Assembly: GCF_000379765.1 (NCBI RefSeq)
Contig: NZ_KB903443.1
Coordinates: 1 to 64,000, forward strand
Length of the DNA: 64,000 nt
Direction of reading: 5' to 3'
Origin: Flexithrix dorotheae DSM 6795
GTDB lineage: Bacteria; Bacteroidota; Bacteroidia; Cytophagales; Flammeovirgaceae
Below, piece after piece: positions 8,130 to 17,785 of this stretch (positions within the stretch are counted from its first letter, which is position 1; the number at the start of each line of letters is the position of its first letter). The translations under genes were made by a program, and so were the position numbers. The notes beneath the pieces are model-generated. The model did no database searches, was not told the origin of the DNA, and saw only the letters and a program-made list of their open reading frames with translations.

Positions 8130-10427
8130 ATGAAACCTTTTCTACTCATTTTTTGCTGGATTTTTACTTTGTTATCAGTTCATAGTCAGGACAAGGGAAG
8201 TATTTCAGGTAAAATAATTTTTAATGATGAACCAGTTGAGTTTATTAATATTGGTCTATTAGGCACCAATCTTGGAAGCACATCAGATTCTTTGGGACAT
8301 TTCCACATTAAAAATATTCCGGTTGGAAGCTACCAAATAATTGCTTCGGGTATAGGCTATGAAACTTTTAAAGAAAATATTGAGATACAATCCAATTTGA
8401 CAACGCTTAACATCAACCTGAAAGAAGGAGAAACTACTTTAGCGGAGGTGGTTGTTTCAGGGACGATGAAGGAAGTTTCCAAACTGGAGTCTCCAGTACC
8501 CATTGAAGTGTATACACCACTTTATTTTCAGAAAAACCCCACTCCCGCCCTTTTCGAAGCCCTTCAGATTGTAAACGGTGTAAGACCGCAGGTAAACTGT
8601 TCGGTTTGTAATACAGGGGATATTCATATTAATGGGATGGAAGGGCCATATACCATGATTTTGATCGATGGGATGCCCATCGTAAGCGGACTTTCCACGG
8701 TTTATGGTTTAAATGGTATTCCCAATAGTATGGTAGAGAGAATTGAAGTGGTAAAAGGCCCTGCATCCACCTTGTATGGCTCGGAAGCAGTAGGAGGATT
8801 AATTAATGTGATTACCAAAGTACCATCGAAAGCACCAGTTTTTTCGGTGGACGTATTTGGTACAAGCTGGGCAGAAATTAATACTGACCTTGCTGAAAAG
8901 TTTAATGTAGGGAAAAGTACTTCCATGGTTGGGGTGAATTATTTTGATTACAGCAATCCCATAGATAATAATGGAGACGGATTCACCGACCTGACCAATA
9001 CCAAAAGGATATCAGTATTCAACAAATGGAGTTTTGGAAGGAAATCGAATAAACTGGCCACTTTAGCCGGAAGATATGTTTATGAGGACCGTTGGGGAGG
9101 GGAAATGGACTGGACTCCGGCATATCGTGGTGGTGATGAAATTTATGGAGAATCGATTTATACGGAAAGATTTGAATTAATTGGGAATTATCAACTTCCC
9201 ATTAATACTGAAAATGTAATGTTAAGTGTTTCACTCAATTCCCATTATCAAAATTCGGTATATGGGGATGTTCCTTATTTGGCTGATCAGAAAATAGCCT
9301 TTGGGCAATTAATCTGGGACAAAGAAATTGGAAATCACGATCTTCTTTTTGGAGCAGCAATGCGATATACTTATTACGATGATAATACGCCAGCTACCAG
9401 AATTGGAGAGGAAACTAATGGAACAAATAATCCGGAAAACACATATTTACCTGGGATTTTTGTTCAGGATGAAATTACCCTTAGTCCTGTAACAAAGCTC
9501 TTATTGGGAATGCGGTATGACCATAACTCTCAACATGGCAATATTTTCACTCCAAGATTTAACTTAAAATGGGCCCCAAACCGAAACAATATTTTCAGGT
9601 TCAGTGGTGGAACAGGCTACAGGGTAGTTAATCTGTTCACAGAAGATCATGCAGCTACTACTGGAACCAGGAATGTTATCATTGCTGAAAAACTTAGCCC
9701 GGAGCAATCCATTAATTTAAATCTCAACTATCAGAAATTTGTCCATATTGGGAGCAGTATTTTATCCCTGGATGCAAGCCTGTTCCACACCAGGTTTTTC
9801 AATAAAATTATTCCAGATTACGATAGCAACCCCTCCCAAATCAATTATTCCAACCTGGACGGCTATGCAATTTCCCAGGGATTTACCTTAAACACAGATT
9901 TGTCATTTAGTTTCCCCTTGGTGATTAATGCCGGTATCACTTTGCTTGATGTTTATGCCATGGAGGAAGATGAAGATACAGGAGACTTGACCAGAGAGGA
10001 GCAATATCTTACAGAAAAAGCTTCTGGTACATGGACTGTTTCCTATACTTTCGATAAATCCAAAATATCCCTGGACTATACCGGGAATGTTTATGGCCCA
10101 ATGAAGTTACCACTAATTTCTGAATGGGATGAAAGAGCACCTTATTCTCCTACTTATTCTATTCAGAATATCAAAATAAGCAAGGCTTTTAAAAATGGAT
10201 TGACTATATATGGAGGGGTGAAAAATTTACTCAACTTTACTCCTGCCAAAAATTCCATTGCACGCCCATGGGATCCGTTTGACAGACAAGTGGAGTATGA
10301 TGGTGAAGGAAATGTATTACGCACTCCGGATAATCCACAAGCCTTGTTTTTTGATCCGGCATATGTTTATACCTCCAATCAGGGAATCAGAGGGTTTATT
10401 GGCCTGAATTATATTTTTGGCCATTAA
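8130..10427 (+). CDS. TonB-dependent outer-membrane receptor
   Basis: A 765-residue gated channel for energy-dependent uptake across the outer membrane. A signal peptide (1-19, ending VHSQ) is followed by a carboxypeptidase-regulatory-like beta domain (about 22-100), typical of Bacteroidota receptors. The plug (about 115-235) carries ILIDGMPI, VERIEVVKGPAS and LYGSEAVGGLINVI. The beta barrel fills the rest and ends in GIRGFIGLNYIFGH, with an aromatic near the C-terminus. An unusual CSVC pair sits in the plug at about 158-161, just before the HINGMEGPY segment. The upstream palindrome and the following thioredoxin-like gene suggest a metal-regulated unit; the cargo is unknown. Confidence 0.88.
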   Translation: MKPFLLIFCWIFTLLSVHSQDKGSISGKIIFNDEPVEFINIGLLGTNLGSTSDSLGHFHIKNIPVGSYQIIASGIGYETFKENIEIQSNLTTLNINLKEGETTLAEVVVSGTMKEVSKLESPVPIEVYTPLYFQKNPTPALFEALQIVNGVRPQVNCSVCNTGDIHINGMEGPYTMILIDGMPIVSGLSTVYGLNGIPNSMVERIEVVKGPASTLYGSEAVGGLINVITKVPSKAPVFSVDVFGTSWAEINTDLAEKFNVGKSTSMVGVNYFDYSNPIDNNGDGFTDLTNTKRISVFNKWSFGRKSNKLATLAGRYVYEDRWGGEMDWTPAYRGGDEIYGESIYTERFELIGNYQLPINTENVMLSVSLNSHYQNSVYGDVPYLADQKIAFGQLIWDKEIGNHDLLFGAAMRYTYYDDNTPATRIGEETNGTNNPENTYLPGIFVQDEITLSPVTKLLLGMRYDHNSQHGNIFTPRFNLKWAPNRNNIFRFSGGTGYRVVNLFTEDHAATTGTRNVIIAEKLSPEQSINLNLNYQKFVHIGSSILSLDASLFHTRFFNKIIPDYDSNPSQINYSNLDGYAISQGFTLNTDLSFSFPLVINAGITLLDVYAMEEDEDTGDLTREEQYLTEKASGTWTVSYTFDKSKISLDYTGNVYGPMKLPLISEWDERAPYSPTYSIQNIKISKAFKNGLTIYGGVKNLLNFTPAKNSIARPWDPFDRQVEYDGEGNVLRTPDNPQALFFDPAYVYTSNQGIRGFIGLNYIFGH

Positions 10428-10452
10428 TCTTCACCCCGAAAAAAAATTTGCC

Positions 10453-10938
10453 ATGCGTCCTAATATTCACTTCTATATCATTGCACTAATTTTCACAGTC
10501 GGCCAGGGTTTCGGGCAATCCTCCGAAATTTCCTGGCTGAATTTTGACCAACTGGAAGATACTATGCGCTCCCATCCCCAAAAAGTGATTATTAAGATAG
10601 AAACTGACTGGTGTAAATACTGCAAACTGATGGATAAAACCACTTTTAAAGATCCTGAAATTGTAGCAGTTTTAAATGCAAATTATTATTTGGTGAAGCT
10701 GGATGCAGAGTCCAAATCAGACATTAAATTCCTTGGACGAAACTATACTTTTAAACCCAGTGGAAAAAACAACGGTATTCATGAATTGGCTGAAGTTTTG
10801 GGAAGATCCGGAGATGGTTTGGAATACCCTACAATAACCTTTTTAAGCGAAAGATTCCAACCCATAATTAATAAGAATGGTTACCTCAATAAAAAAGACT
10901 TTCTCCGGCTCATTACCACTGTAAAAGACAATTTTTAA
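10453..10938 (+). CDS. Periplasmic thioredoxin-like protein
   Basis: A 161-residue protein starting at ATG 10453, which opens directly with a signal peptide (MRPNIHFYII to GQGFGQ); an upstream TTG at 10417 would overlap the receptor gene and bury this signal. The thioredoxin fold shows the redox motif WCKYC (about 52-56), followed by the DUF255-like pattern of helix and LVKLDAES. A cis-proline-like EYPTITFLS lies near 128. It should reduce or rearrange disulfides in the periplasm. It begins 25 bp after the TonB receptor, so the two are probably co-transcribed; the CSVC pair in that receptor plug is a conceivable target. Confidence 0.8.
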   Translation: MRPNIHFYIIALIFTVGQGFGQSSEISWLNFDQLEDTMRSHPQKVIIKIETDWCKYCKLMDKTTFKDPEIVAVLNANYYLVKLDAESKSDIKFLGRNYTFKPSGKNNGIHELAEVLGRSGDGLEYPTITFLSERFQPIINKNGYLNKKDFLRLITTVKDNF

Positions 10939-11085
10939 ATAATCTCTTCTCCCTTCTCTGACTGTATTCATTCCATTTATCCAAATTTTACTTAAAAAAA
11001 ACTCCCATTTCAATAATTACTTAGAAGTATGATAGAATAAGCACGGATAATTCCTTTCCTGTTTTCTTTTTTTACCTCAAATCCC

Positions 11086-11093
11086 TAGCTTTG
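11086..11093 (+). promoter_or_regulatory. hppA: Bacteroidota -7 box TAGCTTTG
   Basis: Exact TAnnTTTG match 65 bp upstream of the pyrophosphatase ATG, at normal promoter distance. The -33 region (T-rich, no clear TTG) is weak. Confidence 0.5.
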
Positions 11094-11157
11094 CAGCCTT
11101 ACCATTGGGAACGTTTTAACTTATTACCAAAAACCATCAATTCATAAACAATAGAAA

Positions 11158-13692
11158 ATGGAAAACATACTTTATTTGCTTTCAATTCCAGCTTTTGGAC
11201 TAATAGCAATTCTTTACGTTGTGATCAAATCCGGATGGATTTCCAAACAAAGTGCAGGAGACGAGAAAATGCAAAAGCTCGCTGACCACATTGCAGAGGG
11301 AGCCATGGCATTTTTAAAGGCAGAATGGAAAGTTCTGGCTTATTTTGTAATTATAGCCGGTATTTTACTGGCCTATTCAGGAACATTGGTGGAAACATCC
11401 CACCCCTCTATTGCACTCTCATTTGTGTTAGGCGCTGTATTCTCCGCATTTGCCGGATATATTGGGATGAACATCGCCACCAAATCGAATGTCCGAACAG
11501 CTGAAGCTGCCAAATCAAGTTTACCCAATGCCTTAAAAATCTCTTTTGCCGGAGGTTCTGTAATGGGAATGGGAGTTGCAGGTCTGGCTGTAATTGGACT
11601 TGGTTCATTGTTTATTCTCCTTTACTACGTATTCGTAATACAGACCGGAGGAGATGTGAATGGTGTTGAAATGGAAAAAACACTGGAAGTATTAGCAGGT
11701 TTTTCACTTGGTGCTGAATCGATTGCCTTATTTGCCAGAGTTGGTGGAGGTATTTATACAAAAGCAGCCGATGTGGGAGCTGACCTGGTAGGAAAGGTAG
11801 AAGCCGGAATTCCTGAAGATGATCCCAGAAACCCGGCAACGATTGCAGATAATGTTGGGGACAATGTAGGAGATGTTGCAGGTATGGGAGCCGACCTATT
11901 CGGTTCTTATGTTGCCACTGTTTTGGCAACCATGGTATTAGGCCGTGAAATTGTTTCTGATGATAATTTCGGAGGAATCGCTCCAATCATTGTACCTATG
12001 GTTATTGCCGGAATCGGTATAGTTTTCTCCATGATAGGTACCTGGATGGTGAAAATCAAAGACAATAACGGAGATGTACAAAAAGCTTTAAATATTGGAA
12101 ACTGGTTTTCGATTATTGCTACTGCAATCGTTTCAGTATTCGTGGTAGACTGGTTTTTACCTGATAACATGGTGCTAAGAGGATATGAATTCACCAAAAA
12201 TGGTGTAATGATTTCAGTAATCATTGGATTGGTAGTTGGAGCATTGATGTCAATCATTACCGAATATTATACAGCCATGGGAAAAAGACCGGTAAATTCC
12301 ATCATCAAGCAATCATCTACTGGTCATGCCACAAATATTATTGGCGGGCTGGCTATAGGAATGGAATCTACTGTACTTCCAATATTTGTTCTTGGAGCCG
12401 GTATTGTGCTTTCCTATTCTTTTGCCGGATTATATGGCGTTTCTATCGCTGCTGCAGCCATGATGGCTACCACTGCCATGCAATTGGCAATTGATGCATT
12501 CGGTCCAATTGCTGATAATGCTGGTGGTATTGCCGAAATGAGTGGGCTGGACAAAGAAGTTAGGGAGAGAACAGATATTCTAGATGCGGTTGGAAATACT
12601 ACTGCAGCGATTGGTAAAGGATTCGCCATTGCCTCTGCTGCATTAACTGCTCTTGCACTTTTTGCAGCATTCGTGGGAATTGCCGGAATTGACAGCATTG
12701 ATATTTATAAAGCTCCAGTACTTGCAGGTTTGTTCCTTGGAGGGATGATTCCTTTTATTTTCTCTTCATTGGCAATTTCTGCAGTTGGTAGAGCAGCCAT
12801 GTCCATGGTGGAAGAGGTAAGAAGGCAATTCAAGGAAATTCCCGGTATTATGGAATATAAAGCCGAACCCGAATACGAAAAATGTGTGGATATTTCCACC
12901 AAGGCTTCTATTAAGGAAATGATGGCACCTGGATTAATTGCATTACTAGTGCCTCTATTGGTAGGATTTGGCTTTTACGGAGTTTTTGAAAAAACCCCTT
13001 CAGCCGAAATTCTTGGAGGAGTTTTAGCAGGCGTAACGGTTTCAGGTGTGTTGATGGCACTTTTCCAATCTAATGCGGGTGGGGCTTGGGATAATGCTAA
13101 AAAATCATTTGAGAAAGGTGTTGACATCAACGGAAAGATGGAATACAAAGGGTCTGATGCGCATAAATCTTCCGTTACGGGTGATACTGTTGGTGATCCC
13201 TTTAAAGATACTTCCGGACCATCTATGAACATTTTGATTAAATTAATGTCAATTGTTTCATTGGTGATTGCACCACATATTGCCGTTGATCATGCCGGGC
13301 ATGGCACTTCACAGCATGAGAAAATAAAGATTGAACAAAAGGTAAAAGTTACAAATACCGAAACAAGCCAAAATACAATTGTAGATTATGTTCCTGAAGG
13401 ACTGATAGACATTATTTTCACCGAAAAAACTGAAGGTTTAACCAAAGCACATGAAGACTGGCTGAAAGGGCTTGCTATCAAATTAGGCATGGATGAGTCT
13501 GTAAAAATTGTGCTTGAGGCTGAAACTAATGAAAAGCTTAAATTTGATCTAAAAGAAAGAGAGCAATTGATTAAAGACTTTTTTGCCAAAGAAGGAGTAA
13601 GTGAAGACCGAATAGCCCTGAATATGGAAATTCTTGAAGGCGGAAACCATAGCAATATCACGAGAGACGTTCAAATAAAAATCGTGCAATAA
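11158..13692 (+). CDS. hppA: Membrane-bound ion-translocating pyrophosphatase
   Basis: The 844-residue integral membrane enzyme hydrolyses pyrophosphate and pumps H+ or Na+ out of the cytoplasm. The catalytic signature is clear: [19 protein letters not shown] (about 202-220), [19 protein letters not shown] and the later [16 protein letters not shown]. Around 478 the motif [10 protein letters not shown] carries alanine where potassium-independent enzymes have lysine, so by family knowledge this is a potassium-dependent type. About 15 hydrophobic helices fill residues 1-715. Residues about 712-844 form a soluble, charged extension beyond the usual end. It is monocistronic, with its own -7 box and terminator. 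I cannot decide between H+ and Na+ transport by eye. Confidence 0.93.
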   Translation: MENILYLLSIPAFGLIAILYVVIKSGWISKQSAGDEKMQKLADHIAEGAMAFLKAEWKVLAYFVIIAGILLAYSGTLVETSHPSIALSFVLGAVFSAFAGYIGMNIATKSNVRTAEAAKSSLPNALKISFAGGSVMGMGVAGLAVIGLGSLFILLYYVFVIQTGGDVNGVEMEKTLEVLAGFSLGAESIALFARVGGGIYTKAADVGADLVGKVEAGIPEDDPRNPATIADNVGDNVGDVAGMGADLFGSYVATVLATMVLGREIVSDDNFGGIAPIIVPMVIAGIGIVFSMIGTWMVKIKDNNGDVQKALNIGNWFSIIATAIVSVFVVDWFLPDNMVLRGYEFTKNGVMISVIIGLVVGALMSIITEYYTAMGKRPVNSIIKQSSTGHATNIIGGLAIGMESTVLPIFVLGAGIVLSYSFAGLYGVSIAAAAMMATTAMQLAIDAFGPIADNAGGIAEMSGLDKEVRERTDILDAVGNTTAAIGKGFAIASAALTALALFAAFVGIAGIDSIDIYKAPVLAGLFLGGMIPFIFSSLAISAVGRAAMSMVEEVRRQFKEIPGIMEYKAEPEYEKCVDISTKASIKEMMAPGLIALLVPLLVGFGFYGVFEKTPSAEILGGVLAGVTVSGVLMALFQSNAGGAWDNAKKSFEKGVDINGKMEYKGSDAHKSSVTGDTVGDPFKDTSGPSMNILIKLMSIVSLVIAPHIAVDHAGHGTSQHEKIKIEQKVKVTNTETSQNTIVDYVPEGLIDIIFTEKTEGLTKAHEDWLKGLAIKLGMDESVKIVLEAETNEKLKFDLKEREQLIKDFFAKEGVSEDRIALNMEILEGGNHSNITRDVQIKIVQ

Positions 13693-13710
13693 ACATCTTA
13701 TTTCTGAATT

Positions 13711-13750
13711 AAAGGGTTGAATGATAAAAGAAACATTCAGCCCTTTTTTT
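13711..13750. terminator. Bidirectional terminator after hppA
   Basis: AAAGGGTTGAATG (13711-13723) pairs with CATTCAGCCCTTT (13734-13746), one G-T pair, followed by a T run. It separates convergent hppA and the phosphatase gene, and the T run reaches the latter's stop codon. Confidence 0.85.
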
Positions 13751-14864
13751 ATTGCAGGTAAATTTTCCGCATGGCCACCATTTTGTCTTTCCCCATTTTT
13801 AACTCATTTTCAAAGTAGTTCTCCCAACCTTCATATTTTTCTTTTATAGCCAAAAATGAATTTTCCAAATAGCTTTTATCTACAAATAAAAAGGGTTCCA
13901 TAACATTCCTTTTTAAAAAGTACCCTCCTTTTTCCAGAATATATTCATTATCATAAGTCCGGTAAAAATTTGAAAGTAAATAATCTTTAAAAATAGTCTT
14001 TTCGGGTACACCCAGGGCTTTAAGGAAAATTGCAGCAGCAAAACCAGTTCTATCCTTGCCTGCTGTGCAATGAAAAACCAGAGGAAGATTTTTTTCATCA
14101 CTTAAAATCTCCATGATTTTGGTGAACTGTTCGCTGGCTTCAGTCACAAAATATTCGTAAATATCTTTCAAAATCTCTTTGCCATCCAACAAATCCCCTC
14201 GTCCGGAAAAAACCATTTTTTTAATAAATTTTTCATGATTTCCCTGGGCAATATTCAGGTGGATATGATGCTTCACTGAGGAGGGTAATCTATCGGGGCT
14301 GGATTTCATTTCAGTTTGACTTCTAAGATCGATTACCGTCTTAAAATTTAAATCGGATAATTTTTTAAGATCGGCTTTACTCAATTTTCCTAAATGATCA
14401 GCCCGAAAAACTTTACCCCATTTTATTTTTCGTCCCTCTCTGGTAAAATATCCACCCAAATCCCGAAAGTTGCAGGTGCCATCCAGCTGAATCAATCGCT
14501 GTTTTAATAGAATAGGTTTATTACGGTCTACAATCAGTTCAAAAAATGACTGGTCGCGAAATTGGTCTGAATTTAATTGTAAAATATTTTCATTCTTGGT
14601 GGAAGCTACATCTTCAAGACTAAATTTCCCTTGTTTGTATTTTAATTCTTTTAGACTAAAATCCCCTGTTTTTAGTATTTCAGGGAGATGAATTTCCAAG
14701 CCATTCTGCTCATTTTGATGTAACTCCGGTAGCACATTATCTCCTACCAGAAGTGAATAATCAGGCTTTATATCAAAATCATGTTTTTTGTTTAATCGCA
14801 AAAAACTTTTCAAACCGTTATCCAGGTAATACCAAATCAGCTTACTTACAAATGATATGTGCAT
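13749..14864 (-). CDS. Tyrosine/dual-specificity-type protein phosphatase
   Basis: A 371-residue protein whose C-terminal two thirds form a Y_phosphatase3-type domain. It opens with CNFRDLGGY (about 132), continues with VFRADHLGKLS and VIDLRSQTE, and has the P-loop HCTAGKDRTG (H near 264), matching HCxxGxxR with nucleophilic cysteine and arginine. The enzyme removes phosphate from phosphotyrosine or related substrates. Residues 1-125 are a beta-rich module that could bind ligand or substrate; single-domain relatives lack it. No signal peptide is convincing. The gene lies 32 bp downstream of the ArsN2-like gene in the same direction, probably co-transcribed. Confidence 0.82.
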   Translation of the reverse strand: MHISFVSKLIWYYLDNGLKSFLRLNKKHDFDIKPDYSLLVGDNVLPELHQNEQNGLEIHLPEILKTGDFSLKELKYKQGKFSLEDVASTKNENILQLNSDQFRDQSFFELIVDRNKPILLKQRLIQLDGTCNFRDLGGYFTREGRKIKWGKVFRADHLGKLSKADLKKLSDLNFKTVIDLRSQTEMKSSPDRLPSSVKHHIHLNIAQGNHEKFIKKMVFSGRGDLLDGKEILKDIYEYFVTEASEQFTKIMEILSDEKNLPLVFHCTAGKDRTGFAAAIFLKALGVPEKTIFKDYLLSNFYRTYDNEYILEKGGYFLKRNVMEPFLFVDKSYLENSFLAIKEKYEGWENYFENELKMGKDKMVAMRKIYLQ

Positions 14865-14896
14865 TAATTATTTTTTTATTATAAATCCTGTTGAAC

Positions 14897-15325
14897 TTAG
14901 GACAGTTCCATCATAAGGCAATCTGCCGAAGCCGGACAAACGGAAGCAAATTCAGTTGTATTGATAATTTCTTCAGGCACTTTACCCCGCTCTGTTTCAG
15001 TAAAACCCAAATCTATAAAAAAGGGTTTAGCAGTGGTGGTAAGTAAAAACACCTTTTTTACCTTCTTCCCTTGTAGATAATTTAAAGCATAGCTACATAA
15101 TTTCTTTCCCAATCCGGTTCCTTTTTTACCATCTGCCACTACTAATGAACGTAAAAGGGCAGTTTCGGGAAAAATCTCCAGACCTACCACCCCATTTAAT
15201 TGCTGTTGATTCTTTATTCCAAAAAATTCAACCTTACCTGAAATATCTTCCACAGGCAAATTATTTTCAGTTAATAGTGCTTTTATCTCTCCCAGGTCTA
15301 ACTTTGAAAGCGGTTCGATTCTCAT
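14897..15325 (-). CDS. arsN2: ArsN2-like GNAT N-acetyltransferase
   Basis: A 142-residue GNAT protein that should transfer an acetyl group from acetyl-CoA. The acetyl-CoA loop reads GKKGTGLGKKL (about 86-96), preceded by LLRSLVVAD. The C-terminal part shows the ArsN2 hallmark: LLTTTAKPFFIDLGF, then VPEEI, and EFASVCPASADCLMME at the end. ArsN2 proteins are tied to arsenic resistance, some acetylating organoarsenicals. No other ars gene is nearby, so the role in arsenic handling is inference from family resemblance. It lies just upstream of the phosphatase gene. Confidence 0.75.
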   Translation of the reverse strand: MRIEPLSKLDLGEIKALLTENNLPVEDISGKVEFFGIKNQQQLNGVVGLEIFPETALLRSLVVADGKKGTGLGKKLCSYALNYLQGKKVKKVFLLTTTAKPFFIDLGFTETERGKVPEEIINTTEFASVCPASADCLMMELS

Positions 15326-15493
15326 AACTATCTAAAAATAAAAATTTATACATAAAAAATGGCCAGATAAATTTACACCACTTTTTTACAAATCAATTTA
15401 TCGGAGATTGTAATCTTTACTGTTATTTTGCCCACTAACCGAAAAAACTAATAAATTACTAAAACCAGTTCTGTTTTTCAGATTTTAAAAATT

Positions 15494-17068
15494 ATGCTTA
15501 GTAAATCCAATATATTAAAACTAGCCTTATTTGCCACCGGACTTTCCGGAATTGTAGCCGAATATATACTTTCAACTCTAGCCACTTATTTTTTAGGAAA
15601 TTCTGTTTTGCAATGGACCATGATCCTGTCTATTATGCTTTTTTCCATGGGTTTGGGAAGCAGAATCAGCAAATATTTTGAAACACATTTACTGGAAAAA
15701 TTCATTCTGATAGAATTTATCCTTTCTCTATTGGTGTCCTTTTGTTCCGTTTTGGCCTATGCTGTATCCATTTATGCCAGTTTCAATGAAGACCTGTCCT
15801 ATTATACTTTCGAACTTGATGGGGTGGCCATCTATTTGATGAGTATCCTGATCGGGCTATTAATCGGAATGGAAATTCCATTGGTCACCAGACTAAACGA
15901 AGATTATGAAACACTTCGGGTAAATATTTCCAATGTAATGGAGAAAGATTATTATGGAAGTTTACTTGGAGGAGTATTTTTTGCCTTTATTGGCTTGCCC
16001 TACCTTGGCCTTACCTACACTCCTTTTATTTTGGGAATAGTTAATTTTCTGGTTGCTGTAGGACTTTATTTCCGCTTACAGGATTTGGTTGATGAAAAAT
16101 ATAATTTCTCTATCAAACTGGGAACCATCTGTATTTTTTTTGTGATAGGTACTGGGGTTGTTTTCGCCAAAAATGTGGTAGAATATGGCGAACAGAAAAG
16201 ATATAAAGATAAAGTAATTTTTCAGGACCAGTCCCCTTTTCAGAAAATTGTGGTTACGCAATGGAAGGATTATTATTGGTTATATCTCAACGGGAATCCT
16301 CAATTAAGCACTTTTGACGAATGGCTTTATCACGAGCCTTTGGTACATCCCGTAATGAAATTATCCCAAAACCCTAAAAATGTTTTAGTACTTGGTGGTG
16401 GTGATGGCTGTGCGGTAAGGGAAATATTAAAATACCAGTCTGTGGAGAGTGTCACTTTAATTGATCTGGACCCCAAGGTCACTCAATTATGCGCTACACA
16501 TCCCATTTTCACTGAACTTAATAAAAACGCACTCACCCATGAAAAAGTAACCGTAAAAAATGAGGATGCATTTACCTATTTACAACAAGGAACAGATTTT
16601 TATGACGTGATGATCATAGATTTCCCTGATCCCAAAACCATAGAATTAAGCCGCTTATTTAGCAAAGAATTTTACAGAATGTGTCACCAGCACCTGAGAC
16701 CGAATGGACTAATTGTAGTTCAGGCTGGCAGCCCATATTATGCCACAAAGGCCTTTAATTGTATTGAAAAAACCATTGATGAATCGGGATTTAGTGTAAT
16801 TCCTATTCATAACCAGGTACTTACCCTGGGAGAGTGGGGCTGGGTAATCGGCTCCAAATCAATTCCTGAAAATGAATTAAAACCAAGACTTCACAGTCTG
16901 GATTTTCAGGATATTGAAACCCGCTGGATAAATAATGAGGCCATGCAATTGATTACCTCTTTTGGAAAAAACCTTATTCAAATTGATTCCAGCCAAATAG
17001 AAAGCAATACTATTCATAATCCGGTTTTGCCAGTATATTACAGAAATGGAAACTGGGATTTGTATTAG
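15494..17068 (+). CDS. Membrane-anchored spermidine-synthase-like protein
   Basis: A 524-residue protein with two halves. Residues 1-235 hold about seven hydrophobic helices (for example ALFATGLSGIVAEYIL and FLVAVGLYF). Residues 240-500 form a class I methyltransferase-like SpeE domain with VLVLGGGDGCAVREIL (about 297), LIDLDPKV, and MIIDFPDPKT, the acidic substrate-binding region. Soluble SpeE transfers aminopropyl from decarboxylated SAM to putrescine; membrane-fused versions are common but their substrate is poorly known. The acidic and glycine-rich motifs are intact, so an active enzyme is likely. No speD or speA/C gene is adjacent. Confidence 0.78.
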   Translation: MLSKSNILKLALFATGLSGIVAEYILSTLATYFLGNSVLQWTMILSIMLFSMGLGSRISKYFETHLLEKFILIEFILSLLVSFCSVLAYAVSIYASFNEDLSYYTFELDGVAIYLMSILIGLLIGMEIPLVTRLNEDYETLRVNISNVMEKDYYGSLLGGVFFAFIGLPYLGLTYTPFILGIVNFLVAVGLYFRLQDLVDEKYNFSIKLGTICIFFVIGTGVVFAKNVVEYGEQKRYKDKVIFQDQSPFQKIVVTQWKDYYWLYLNGNPQLSTFDEWLYHEPLVHPVMKLSQNPKNVLVLGGGDGCAVREILKYQSVESVTLIDLDPKVTQLCATHPIFTELNKNALTHEKVTVKNEDAFTYLQQGTDFYDVMIIDFPDPKTIELSRLFSKEFYRMCHQHLRPNGLIVVQAGSPYYATKAFNCIEKTIDESGFSVIPIHNQVLTLGEWGWVIGSKSIPENELKPRLHSLDFQDIETRWINNEAMQLITSFGKNLIQIDSSQIESNTIHNPVLPVYYRNGNWDLY

Positions 17069-17168
17069 GTTTCACTGCTTAGTTTTAATCATGTTATCCA
17101 TTATTTAATTTGCTTATTTAAGGAAAGCTGTTTATGATTGACAACTTTTTGGATAATGCGTTACATAA

Positions 17169-17765
17169 ATGCCTGATAATAACCAGAATTTGCTAAACAC
17201 CTACCTTTCTGAACTCCTGCATACGGATAAGGAAAAGTTTATGGAATTACTTTTCAAAAGTTATTACAGCCAGTTGTGTAATTTTGTTTTTCAAATGGTG
17301 AAGGAAAGAGACACTGCAGAGGATATTGTTCAGGAAGTTTTTCTTAAAGTTTGGAAAAATAAGGAAAACCTTGACCCTGAAAAATCTATTAAAGGCTATC
17401 TGTATCGCTCGGCATCAAATGCTACCCTGAATTTTCTTGAGAAACATCAAAGAAATGTGCCAATGGAAGAATCCCATCTCCAGTCCTCTGAACTCACCAA
17501 AAATGAAACTGAGGAAACGCTGGGGGTAAAGGAAATTGAAGAAAAAATATCTCAGGCCATTGATACACTCCCACCCCAGGCAAAGACTTCCTTTATCATG
17601 AGCAGATATGAGGAAATGAGTTATGCAGAAATAGCTGAAGCCTTGGGTATTTCGGTAAAAACGGTGGAAAAGCACATGGGTAGAGCGTTGTCTCAATTAC
17701 GAAAATCTTTAAATGCCTACCTCAAACATCTGATTTCAATACTGATCTTTCTAGATTTGTTTTAG
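17169..17765 (+). CDS. ECF RNA polymerase sigma factor
   Basis: A 198-residue sigma-70 family factor. Region 2 (about 25-95) includes YSQLCNFVFQM and DTAEDIVQEVFLKVWKN, the core-binding and -10 recognition helices. Region 4 (about 130-185) has LPPQAKTSFIMSRYEEMSYAEIAE followed by the helix-turn-helix VKTVEKHMGRALSQLRK. The hydrophobic tail (ISILIFLDLF) is usual for Bacteroidota FecI-like factors. No FecR-type anti-sigma gene or SusC/D pair follows; the next gene, 20 bp on, is a MOSC protein in the same direction. The stimulus and regulon are unknown. Confidence 0.85.
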   Translation: MPDNNQNLLNTYLSELLHTDKEKFMELLFKSYYSQLCNFVFQMVKERDTAEDIVQEVFLKVWKNKENLDPEKSIKGYLYRSASNATLNFLEKHQRNVPMEESHLQSSELTKNETEETLGVKEIEEKISQAIDTLPPQAKTSFIMSRYEEMSYAEIAEALGISVKTVEKHMGRALSQLRKSLNAYLKHLISILIFLDLF

Positions 17766-17785
17766 CAGAAATAAATACCCTGACC

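Noticed and set aside
10417-10452. TTG start for the thioredoxin-like gene
   Set aside because: It would overlap the receptor gene and place 12 residues ahead of a good signal peptide.
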